Under the pieces are notes generated by a model that was not told the DNA's origin, searched no databases, and saw only the letters and a program-made list of their open reading frames with translations. Below, piece after piece: positions 1 to 6,415 of a stretch of DNA of 23,329 bases. This DNA comes from an uncultured Bacteroidota bacterium (lineage in GTDB: Bacteria; Bacteroidota; Bacteroidia; Bacteroidales; P3): positions 1 to 23,329 of the forward strand of contig URCX01000010.1 in assembly GCA_900546465.1 (NCBI GenBank). Reading direction: 5' to 3'. Position 1 is the first letter of the stretch, and each line of letters opens with the position of its first letter. The position numbers were made by a program, and so were the translations under genes.

Positions 1-552
1 CAGATACTTTTCCTCAACTTGATATTTTGCTAAAATGGAGTTTACCTCAACTTTGCTAAAACAGTTATATGATTCACACTCGCCATATTCCTTGTAGTTT
101 GAGGTATAAACCGATTCTGCATCGTATTTACCACATACATTACGATTATAGTTAAATCTATCTGCTATTTTATTGGAGATTTCCAATATTGCATAGACAA
201 TTGCCAACTTACTTCGATCAATCTTTTCCTTATGAGCCAAAAACAATAACTGGCTGAGAAGATACTTATGAGTCAAATAGAACGCAGAAAATACCTTGTA
301 AGAACCAATTGGAGTATTTACCGTTTCAACAAATAATATCTCCTGCGGATCTTCAAACTGCGGATTGCCATACTCAAGAATCCTATCAATGTGGCTCCAA
401 TCATACTTTCCTCGTCTCCACATCAAATATGCTTCGGCCAATGCCATTTCTAACCTATAACAGAAACTGGAATTTTCCTGCAACACAGATAAATAAGAGA
501 GATACTTAAGCATCTTATCGCCTTTCAAGTTATGGTAGAATTTATATTGCAT
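1..552 (-). CDS. Hypothetical protein, C-terminus cut off by the window edge
   Basis: I do not recognise this protein. The reading frame opens at the ATG at 552-550 and stays open for all 184 codons to base 1 without a stop, so the 3' end lies outside the window. The start is well supported: an AGGAG sits 7 nt upstream of the ATG, one of the clearest ribosome sites in this window. The product begins MQYKFYHNLKGDKMLKYL. It is soluble-looking and rich in Tyr, Leu and Lys, with predicted helical stretches (for example around LTHKYLLSQLLFLAHKEK) and several cysteines near the visible end; no signal peptide or membrane segment is evident. It starts 53 nt downstream of the fic stop on the same strand, so it is probably the third gene of the XRE-fic transcription unit. 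Its role there is unknown. Confidence 0.75.
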   Translation of the reverse strand, partial: MQYKFYHNLKGDKMLKYLSYLSVLQENSSFCYRLEMALAEAYLMWRRGKYDWSHIDRILEYGNPQFEDPQEILFVETVNTPIGSYKVFSAFYLTHKYLLSQLLFLAHKEKIDRSKLAIVYAILEISNKIADRFNYNRNVCGKYDAESVYTSNYKEYGECESYNCFSKVEVNSILAKYQVEEKYL

Positions 553-605
553 TATAGTACTCCTGATTTTCCTCTTGAAGTATGTTATCGATTCAATTTT
601 ATGCT

Positions 606-1499
606 TCAATCATTTTGTTCATAATAGTACGAATAATCAATACCTTTCATAAACATTTCTCTGTCATCAATCTTTGTGGTAAGTGCGGGCTTTACTAAAG
701 TCTTTATATATGCACTATCAGATACACTCTCTCGCATAGCATTCAGATATTCGTTTTTGTCTATTTGACTCCAATCAATACACCTTTTGAGAGAACGCTT
801 CAGCATAAGGTCAAGCCAAATGCGAGTGCTACGACCATTACCCTCCATAAAGGGATGGGCTACATTCATCTCAACGTATTTGTCCATAATCTCATCAAAG
901 GTTGTTTCGGGCATTCGTTCTATTGTTTGTAGCGTATCGGGAAAGTGTCTACAATTAGCAAACGTAAATCCTCCTTTGGATATATTCTTATTTCTGATTT
1001 GTCCGGCAAACTCATATAAGCCTCCAAAGAGATAAGCATGTATCTGTTGCAGACATTTTAGAGTCCCTGGCTCTGCCGTTTGCAAGATACCACTTTCAAA
1101 GAGTTGGTAGGCTTTCTTCTTGCTCTGCCCATCAATAGTATTATCGCTATATATAAACCAGTCAAGAAAGTCATTAGCACGGTTACTTGGATAGTTCTTT
1201 GCCAACAATATAACACCCTCACTATTGAGAACATCAGCAACACGTAGTTTCCCATCAGGTGCTTCAAATTTGAAGCTGTGAGTAGCACTCACGAGTTCAA
1301 CACCTTCTTGCTTCAACTTTTTTTTCAACCATCGCCAGTAATTACCAGCTTTTGTATAGTCAGACTCGTTATTAATCGCACGAACGACGTCTGTCGCTGA
1401 AAACCACCAACAGTTTTGTTTCTCGTCCCATACAGCCCTTACTTCACGGCCGTTAAAAAAACGAATTGATTTCTTATGTTGTTCCGTATACTCTGCCAT
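606..1499 (-). CDS. Bro-N/Fic fusion protein, putative AMP-transferase of class III Fic type
   Basis: The product has 297 residues in two parts. Residues about 10-115 resemble the Bro-N/phage antirepressor domain (a WWFSATDVVRAI start and a later DVLNSEGVILLAKNYPS segment). Residues about 126-297 are a Fic domain whose layout I recall as that of the small Neisseria meningitidis Fic protein: LQQIHAYLFGGLYEFAGQIR, a target-docking flap SKGGFTFAN, the catalytic motif HPFMEGNGRSTR at 215-226 (His215 catalytic), and a terminal SYYYEQ at 290-295. The terminal segment corresponds to the class III inhibitory helix (S/T)xxxE(G/N), but carries Gln at the last position. All active-site residues of the Fic motif are present, so nucleotide transfer to a protein target (usually AMP from ATP) is likely; the target is unknown. 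It starts 11 nt after the stop of a broken XRE gene and lacks a clear ribosome site, which suggests coupling to that gene. It could be a toxin, a phage-defence component or a housekeeping modifier. Confidence 0.9.
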   Translation of the reverse strand: MAEYTEQHKKSIRFFNGREVRAVWDEKQNCWWFSATDVVRAINNESDYTKAGNYWRWLKKKLKQEGVELVSATHSFKFEAPDGKLRVADVLNSEGVILLAKNYPSNRANDFLDWFIYSDNTIDGQSKKKAYQLFESGILQTAEPGTLKCLQQIHAYLFGGLYEFAGQIRNKNISKGGFTFANCRHFPDTLQTIERMPETTFDEIMDKYVEMNVAHPFMEGNGRSTRIWLDLMLKRSLKRCIDWSQIDKNEYLNAMRESVSDSAYIKTLVKPALTTKIDDREMFMKGIDYSYYYEQND

Positions 1500-1510
1500 A
1501 ATGAAAATCG

Positions 1511-1704
1511 TTATTCATCTGGTGTCTTAATCAAATCCTTTGAACTCACCTGTAAAATCTCCACAATCTGGAAGAGGGTTTCGAGGCTTGGTTTGTATCT
1601 ATTGCAAACATAGGAATTGACAATGCTGAATTTTTGCCAAGTTTTTCGACAAGCCATGTTTGCTTGATTCCTTTCTCCTCAAGCACTTCTTTTATTCGAG
1701 TCAT
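1511..1704 (-). pseudogene. Small XRE-family HTH regulator with a one-base frameshift
   Basis: From the ATG at 1704 the frame reads MTRIKEVLEEKGIKQTWLVE and on to KLGK, the first two helices of a Cro/C1-type (XRE) domain. It then loses homology and would stop at 1546 after 52 residues. Moving frame at the five-T run at 1631-1635 (five A on the coding strand) restores FSIVNSYVCNRYKPSLETLF and the rest of the domain, ending at TAA 1511-1513. The repaired protein would have 64 residues, normal for small XRE antitoxin-like regulators. The total of 194 nt is exactly one base short of a whole number of codons. One A lost from a six-A run explains it, either as a real mutation or as a sequencing error. 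The gene is the first of the unit with fic. Confidence 0.8.
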
Positions 1705-1744
1705 GGGTTTATCCACCTCTTTCAATATTCTCTGTTTGATAACG

Positions 1745-1752
1745 CAAAGATA
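1745..1752 (-). promoter_or_regulatory. Bacteroides-type -7 box for the XRE-fic unit
   Basis: The coding strand reads TATCTTTG, an exact match to TAnnTTTG. It lies about 41 nt upstream of the XRE start codon, giving a plausible start point near 1738 and a leader of about 35 nt. No clear -33 TTTG was found at the expected distance. Confidence 0.55.
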
Positions 1753-1853
1753 TGAAATAAAAGTGCATAGAAAATAGAAAAAGGAAATAAGCATTGATTT
1801 CCGTTGTTTTATGAACTCAACTTGCGTATGAAGTTCATTTGCCTGCGATGTGT

Positions 1854-2041
1854 TCAGACGTTCCATTTCAGTCGTTCACGCTTGACATTCTCTTTTTCTA
1901 AAGCAATGTATAATCCATATTTTTGGTTAGTTACATGCAGACCTTTATGCTACATAGCAGTTCATTTTGAACCGAAATTCTTCGATTATCGTTATCAATA
2001 CGATTGACTACTATGTGCATGTGTATATATAACTCCGGAGT
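1854..2041 (-). pseudogene. Decayed fragment of a mobilization relaxase (MobA/VirD2-like)
   Basis: The minus strand from about 2041 reads GTPELYIHMHIVVNRIDND and continues to SIKVCM, resembling relaxase motif III (HxHIVxNR), whose histidines hold the metal in the nicking site. An in-frame TAA follows at 1931-1933, then LTK. A shift at a five-A run gives KYGLYIALEKENVKRERLK, which matches the usual downstream part of Bacteroidales relaxases; a TGA at 1854-1856 then ends it. With GAA for TAA and one more A, the text would read as a continuous ELTKKYGL. The catalytic tyrosine region and most of the C-terminus are missing. This is a relic of a conjugative or mobilizable element. The match is from memory of the family and no search was run. 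Confidence 0.55.
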
Positions 2042-2214
2042 GCCTTGCTTCTGACGAGTCGGTATAGCGTATCTCTGCAAACATCGTATAGAGCAATTAT
2101 CGATGTAATAGTCTTGTCAAGAAAGATCTCACCACATAATTTGCACTTTATACACTGATAAGCAGCGGCACAAATAGGGTACAAATATACAATAAAGATT
2201 CGAGAAACAAGCAA
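2011..2214 (-). other. Short open frame with a weak excisionase-like HTH stretch
   Basis: A 67-codon frame starts at ATG 2214. Its C-terminal half contains DVCRDTLYRLVRSKALRSYI, which resembles the recognition helix of HTH_17/excisionase proteins (typically a SRTTLYRLV-like segment). Its N-terminal half is hydrophobic with a CxxCxxC cluster and looks unlike that family. The frame overlaps the start of the relaxase remnant, and a promoter-like box lies inside its 5' end. It is more likely a relic of the same mobile element than a working gene. Confidence 0.2.
2182..2189 (-). promoter_or_regulatory. Possible Bacteroides-type -7 box in the relic region
   Basis: The minus strand reads TATATTTG, matching TAnnTTTG, with a TTG 18 nt upstream that could serve as the -33 element. 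Transcription would start near 2175 and run into the relaxase remnant. No intact gene depends on it. Confidence 0.35.
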
Positions 2215-2237
2215 ATCTATCAGAAAGTGTTAAAAAC

Positions 2238-2274
2238 AAAGTAGGGTGTAACTCATTGAGCTACACCCTACTTT
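2238..2274. terminator. Strong bidirectional terminator downstream of dnaK
   Basis: AAAGTAGGGTGTA (2238-2250) pairs perfectly over 13 bp with TACACCCTACTTT (2262-2274). A run of T follows on both strands: TTTT on the plus side and TTTGTTTTT on the minus side. It lies about 31 nt after the dnaK stop and forms the border between the chromosomal genes and the accessory patch to the left. Confidence 0.9.
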
Positions 2275-2305
2275 TCTATCTTTAGTTATCGTTGTTTACC
2301 GATAC

Positions 2306-4222
2306 TTACTTCACTTCTTCGAAGTCGGTATCGGTAACTTCGCCGTCTTGATTGTTTCCGCCATGATTTGCATTGTCGGAACCTTGATTAGGGTTTGTTC
2401 CCTGCTCTTGGTTTGCTCCTGCATTTTGAGAGTACATGTCGGCTGAGGCTGCTTGGAATACTGTGTTTAGTTTTTCCATGGCTTTGTCTATTGCCGGAAT
2501 GTCCTTGGAGGCATGAGCTTCTTTCAATTCTTTCAAGGCGTTTTCTATTTCGCTTTTCTTATCGGCCGGCAATTTCTCGCCATTTTCTTTCAAAGCTTTC
2601 TCGACTTGGAAAATCATTCCGTCCGCCTGATTGATTTTCTCTGCCTCTTCCTTCAATTTCTTGTCGGCATCGGCATTTGCTTCGGCTTCTGCTTTCATTC
2701 TCTTGATTTCCTCCTCGCTCAATCCGCTGGAAGCTTCTATCCTTATGGATTGTTGCTTATTGGTTGCCTTGTCTTTTGCAGATACATTCAAGATACCGTT
2801 GGCGTCTATATCGAATGTTACTTCGATTTGAGGCACTCCTCTTTGTGCAGGTGGAATACCATCGAGGATAAACCTGCCTATGGTCTTGTTGTCGGTCGCT
2901 CTGGTTCTTTCACCCTGCAATACGTGGATTTCAACGGAAGGTTGATTATCCTGTGCAGTGGAGAAGACCTGAGTTTTCTTCGTAGGTATGGTAGTGTTTG
3001 CCTCTATCAATTTGGTCATCACTCCACCTAAGGTTTCTATACCCAAGGATAGCGGCGTAACATCGAGCAACAACACATCTTTTACCTCTCCCGTCAAGAC
3101 ACCGCCTTGTATTGCGGCACCGACTGCGACAACCTCATCGGGATTAACGCCCTTGGAAGGTGCTTTGCCGAAGAAATCTTCAACTATCTTTTGAACGGCA
3201 GGGATACGTGTACTACCACCGACCAAGATTACTTCGTTTATTTGGCCCTTGTCCAAACCTGCATCAGCCAAGGCTTTCTTACAAGGTTCTATCGTGGCTT
3301 TTATCAAGTCATCGCAGAGTTGCTCGAATTTCGCTCTCGACAATGTGCGTACCAAGTGTTGAGGAACGCCATCGATAGGCATTATATAAGGAAGATTGAT
3401 TTCCGTTGTGCTTGACGAAGACAACTCTATCTTCGCTTTTTCTGCTGCTTCTTTCAAACGTTGTAAAGCCATAGGGTCTTTTCTCAAATCGACGTTGAAA
3501 TCTTTTTGAAATTCTTCCGCAAGCCAATCTATGATTCGTTTATCGAAGTCATCACCTCCCAAGTGTGTATCTCCATTGGTTGACTTCACTTCAAATACTC
3601 CGTCTCCCAATTCAAGGATTGAAATATCGAATGTACCGCCACCAAGGTCGAATACTGCGATGTGTGCATCTTGGTCTTTTTTATCCAATCCGTAAGCCAA
3701 AGCTGCCGCTGTCGGTTCGTTGATTATTCTTCTTACCTTCAAGCCTGCAATTTCTCCGGCTTCCTTGGTGGATTGACGTTGTGCGTCATTGAAGTATGCC
3801 GGTACCGTTATAACGGCTTCCGTTACCTCTTGACCCAAGTAATCCTCTGCTGTCTTTTTCATCTTTTGCAAGATGATTGCAGAAATTTCCTGTGGAGAAT
3901 ACAATCTTCCTTCGATATCGACACGTGGAGTATTGTTATCACCTTTCACAACTTTGTACGGAACATTGGAAATCTCCTTTTGAACCATATCAAAGTTCTC
4001 TCCCATAAACCTTTTTATAGAGTAAACTGTGTTGTGAGGGTTTGTGATTGCCTGACGCTTTGCAGGGTCGCCCACTTTTCTCTCTCCGGAAGAAATAAAT
4101 CCTACTACGGAAGGTGTTGTTCTTCTACCTTCGCTGTTTGCTATCACTATCGGTTCGTTGCCTTCCATTACGGCTACGCAACTGTTCGTTGTACCTAAGT
4201 CTATTCCTATTATCTTTCCCAT
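2306..4222 (-). CDS. dnaK: Hsp70 chaperone DnaK
   Basis: DnaK is the cytosolic ATP-driven chaperone that works with DnaJ and GrpE. The 638-residue product is of normal length. It opens with MGKIIGIDLGTTNSCVAVME, the first phosphate-binding motif of the actin-like ATPase domain. IFDLGGGT-type text appears as VFDLGGGTFD, and VGGSTRIP is present. The interdomain linker VLLLDVTPLSLGIETLGG is intact, followed by the beta substrate-binding domain and an alpha-helical lid. The Asn/Gly/Gln-rich tail ends in EEVK, a variant of the co-chaperone-binding EEVD-like terminus. The gene stands alone: no dnaJ or grpE is adjacent. It has its own upstream control region (4277-4328) and its own terminator. Confidence 0.99.
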   Translation of the reverse strand: MGKIIGIDLGTTNSCVAVMEGNEPIVIANSEGRRTTPSVVGFISSGERKVGDPAKRQAITNPHNTVYSIKRFMGENFDMVQKEISNVPYKVVKGDNNTPRVDIEGRLYSPQEISAIILQKMKKTAEDYLGQEVTEAVITVPAYFNDAQRQSTKEAGEIAGLKVRRIINEPTAAALAYGLDKKDQDAHIAVFDLGGGTFDISILELGDGVFEVKSTNGDTHLGGDDFDKRIIDWLAEEFQKDFNVDLRKDPMALQRLKEAAEKAKIELSSSSTTEINLPYIMPIDGVPQHLVRTLSRAKFEQLCDDLIKATIEPCKKALADAGLDKGQINEVILVGGSTRIPAVQKIVEDFFGKAPSKGVNPDEVVAVGAAIQGGVLTGEVKDVLLLDVTPLSLGIETLGGVMTKLIEANTTIPTKKTQVFSTAQDNQPSVEIHVLQGERTRATDNKTIGRFILDGIPPAQRGVPQIEVTFDIDANGILNVSAKDKATNKQQSIRIEASSGLSEEEIKRMKAEAEANADADKKLKEEAEKINQADGMIFQVEKALKENGEKLPADKKSEIENALKELKEAHASKDIPAIDKAMEKLNTVFQAASADMYSQNAGANQEQGTNPNQGSDNANHGGNNQDGEVTDTDFEEVK

Positions 4223-4276
4223 AACTCTTATGTTTTTATTGTTCGTTATTTAATTGATTGTTTACACCCTTGGATA

Positions 4277-4292
4277 TTCAACTTCCGTGCCA
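4277..4292 (-). promoter_or_regulatory. Sigma-54-like -24/-12 promoter of dnaK
   Basis: The minus strand reads TGGCACGGAAGTTGAA. The TGGCACG half and the spacing to TTG match the sigma-54 consensus TGGCACG-N4-TTGC exactly, except that the -12 GC is GA. It would start transcripts near 4268, about 45 nt ahead of the dnaK ATG. No Bacteroides-type TAnnTTTG box was found in the same interval. Confidence 0.5.
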
Positions 4293-4313
4293 AAATCGAA
4301 TAAACTCGTTTTG

Positions 4314-4328
4314 CTGACAAATTGTCAG
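4314..4328. promoter_or_regulatory. Perfect 15-bp palindrome upstream of the dnaK promoter
   Basis: CTGACAAATTGTCAG has two perfect 7-bp arms around one central base. It ends about 22 nt upstream of the TGGCACG element, where an activator or repressor dimer could bind. No T run follows, so it is not a terminator of bioD. Confidence 0.5.
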
Positions 4329-4411
4329 ATTTGGTATTTCCACAAATCATGAAGAACGGACGATGTTGCAATCACGGCCGTCCTCTAATAGGAACAAGAC
4401 TTCACAGAGCC

Positions 4412-5095
4412 TTATAAAGCATCTACCGTAATTATATCCGGATTACCGAACATCTTTTCGGCATACGAACTTATTATGTCAAACGAATCCTTTGCTATAA
4501 GGCTGTTCCGGCATTCCTCTTCCTGCAAATTCTCATTTTCTTCGACCTTCTCACGAGAGAAAAGATTGAATATAAGAGTATCAAGCCTTATTCCCCTGCT
4601 TTTCATGGCTTCAAAACCCAAAAGCGAATGGTTGATTGCTCCGAGGAAAGGATTGGTTACGAAAACAACCTTGTAATTCATCTGTGCCACGTAGTCTATC
4701 GTCAGAAAATCCTCCCTTATCGGTACCATCAATCCTCCTGCCCCTTCAACAAGAACCCTGTCGTATTTGTTCGCAAGGTATTGCGTTTTTGCATTTATGG
4801 CATCAATATCAACCTCTTTTTTGTCCAAACGTGCAGCAAGATGAATCGATGAAGGGAACGAGAACATCTGTCCGCAGGTTATTTGATTTACATCGTCCTC
4901 ATTCGGTTTCATTCCCATTATGCGGCGATGTGTCAAGATGTCTTCCGACATGGCAGTGCAACCTGTCTGAATGAATTTCTGGGTAATGGCATTTATACCT
5001 TCCGAACGCCACTTTGCGGCAAGGAAACCTGTGGCGTATGTTTTTCCTATATCCGTTCCTATGCCCGAAACGAAGTAAATATTATCTTTCATCAT
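4412..5095 (-). CDS. bioD: Dethiobiotin synthetase
   Basis: BioD closes the ureido ring of dethiobiotin from 7,8-diaminopelargonate, CO2 and ATP, the step before biotin synthase. The 227-residue product has the P-loop GTDIGKTY (13-20), the substrate-side KFIQTGC (40-46) and VEGAGGLMVP with Glu117, all typical of the family; the length is also normal. The start is the ATG at 5095, followed directly by a second ATG. This ATG overlaps the TGA of bioC (4-nt overlap), so the two are translationally coupled. Other biotin genes (bioA, bioB, bioF) are not in the window. Confidence 0.95.
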   Translation of the reverse strand: MMKDNIYFVSGIGTDIGKTYATGFLAAKWRSEGINAITQKFIQTGCTAMSEDILTHRRIMGMKPNEDDVNQITCGQMFSFPSSIHLAARLDKKEVDIDAINAKTQYLANKYDRVLVEGAGGLMVPIREDFLTIDYVAQMNYKVVFVTNPFLGAINHSLLGFEAMKSRGIRLDTLIFNLFSREKVEENENLQEEECRNSLIAKDSFDIISSYAEKMFGNPDIITVDAL

Positions 5096-5853
5096 GCTTT
5101 CTTTATTTTCAACAGCAAATAAACAGGGTTATATGTAAGCATGCACTTACCGGAACGAGTAAACCGCCTTTCGTATTCGGTTTTGAACCGCATGTACTCC
5201 GTTTTCGTCCATCGCTTTTCCTGCACGGCATTGACGCCGGTAGCTTTGAGGGAATACAGCAACTCATCGGGAGAATCGAACCCGACTTCGACAACCTCTT
5301 CTTTCAAGAACAAAGTTTCGAAAAAGGGTTCGGCTTTATCCGAAAGCTCCTTTGCATTCATATAATCCAGACTTCGGAAACCCAAATCGGCAAATTGTCG
5401 GAAATTCTCCTTGCCGAAAGAAGACAACAACAGCAATCCCTCATCGCACAAGGCATTATAAGATTTCCGAAAGAACATATCCATATCTTCGAACCACTGT
5501 ACACACGAGGCGGAAGCTATAAGATCCACATTACAAGGGTAATCTATTTTTTCGGCATCGCCTTCCACAAAACCGATACCATCAACAGGCGGTTTGGAAA
5601 AGGCAATATCGTTGGCAATATAACTCTCAAAACTCAGTCTGTCAAACAGAGCTTTGGTCAAAAAGCCGCTTCCGCAGCCTATTTCGAAGCACCGCGAAGG
5701 CATAATGCAATGCCCGCTCTCTTCTCCGGCTGTACACTTCTCCACCAATAAGTCTGCCAAAGTTTCCGCAACCTTTCTTTGCACCACGGCATACTCTTCG
5801 TATGTCTTCGCAACCTTTGAGAACCGTTTCCCCACCAAGCCCTTATCCGACAT
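5092..5853 (-). CDS. bioC: Malonyl-ACP O-methyltransferase BioC
   Basis: BioC methylates the free carboxyl of malonyl-ACP so that fatty acid enzymes can build the pimeloyl chain for biotin. The 253-residue product shows the class I SAM-binding motif FEIGCGSGFLT (56-66), the early RFSKVAKTYEEYA segment typical of BioC, and a later SASCVQWFEDMD. An AAGGA-like ribosome site precedes the ATG at 5853. The gene pairs with bioD, which confirms the pathway beyond the generic methyltransferase motif. A 122-nt gap separates it from rseC upstream; I see no convincing promoter there, so it may be read from the Bat operon or from a promoter I did not recognise. Confidence 0.9.
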   Translation of the reverse strand: MSDKGLVGKRFSKVAKTYEEYAVVQRKVAETLADLLVEKCTAGEESGHCIMPSRCFEIGCGSGFLTKALFDRLSFESYIANDIAFSKPPVDGIGFVEGDAEKIDYPCNVDLIASASCVQWFEDMDMFFRKSYNALCDEGLLLLSSFGKENFRQFADLGFRSLDYMNAKELSDKAEPFFETLFLKEEVVEVGFDSPDELLYSLKATGVNAVQEKRWTKTEYMRFKTEYERRFTRSGKCMLTYNPVYLLLKIKKA

Positions 5854-5975
5854 CGTTCCTTGATTTTATTCTTTCGACGAAACACGCCGCCGGTTGATGC
5901 CTACAAAAGCACTTTCGCCCGCATTTCGCAGACGAACCGACCCTTTTCTCCATCGAAAAGCCATTACAAATATTG

Positions 5976-6395
5976 CTAAACATGTTCTATCGTGAAAATG
6001 AATTGTTTCTGTATCTTTCTTCTATATCTATATAAAACCAGATAGTACACAGCCGTTGCCAAAAGAGCGATAAGACACGAGACGGCTTCATCGAGTCCGG
6101 CTATTTGCAGACTTGAAACCATTGCAAGCATAAGAACAGCAAACGGCAATAAGAATGCTAACAAGACCGCCTTGAAACCAAGCTTTGTGCTTATGCCTAC
6201 CTTGACTCTGTCGCCCTTTGCGTACCTGTCCGCCTGCGAAGTATGTACTTCTATCGTCTTTTCCTTCTTATCAAGCGAAGAACAAAATTCTTGTGAATGG
6301 CAACTTGCACATGCAGACAGTTGTTCTATTTTCACCACAAGCCGTTCACCATTGCTTTCCTCCACAATCCCTAATCTGCTGTTGCAATTTCCCAT
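5976..6395 (-). CDS. rseC: RseC-family membrane protein (SoxR-reducing system)
   Basis: The 139-residue product has an N-terminal cysteine cluster (SACASCHSQEFC, Cys29, Cys32 and Cys38) and two predicted membrane helices at about 74-95 and 103-122, the architecture of RseC. The family influences SoxR reduction in E. coli and usually sits beside rnf electron-transport genes. I chose the ATG at 6395 because family similarity starts there and AAAGAG lies just upstream. A longer frame opens at 6449 and would overlap the previous gene by 34 nt; it also has an AGAGGG-like site, so it cannot be excluded. The gene follows the batD-E stop by 20 nt and so appears to be the last gene of the Bat operon; no rnf gene is in the window. 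Confidence 0.85.
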   Translation of the reverse strand: MGNCNSRLGIVEESNGERLVVKIEQLSACASCHSQEFCSSLDKKEKTIEVHTSQADRYAKGDRVKVGISTKLGFKAVLLAFLLPFAVLMLAMVSSLQIAGLDEAVSCLIALLATAVYYLVLYRYRRKIQKQFIFTIEHV

Positions 6396-6415
6396 ACACT
6401 CTTTACCTTTCACGT

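Noticed and set aside
309..509. A 66-codon plus-strand frame at the left edge
   Set aside because: It lies opposite the better-supported minus-strand gene at 1-552, which has a strong ribosome site.
1804..2007. A 67-codon plus-strand frame
   Set aside because: It is the antisense of the relaxase relic, whose minus-strand reading shows recognisable motifs.
2513..3031. Long plus-strand frames opposite dnaK
   Set aside because: They are antisense shadows of a highly conserved gene; the products are Phe/Cys/Leu-rich and have no motifs.
4352..4385. GGACG/CGTCC inverted repeat after bioD as a terminator
   Set aside because: The arms are only 5 bp, the loop is long and there is no T run.
5954..5990. 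AATATTTG near the rseC stop as a bioC promoter
   Set aside because: It lacks the TA of the TAnnTTTG box and has no -33 element, so I left bioC without an assigned promoter.
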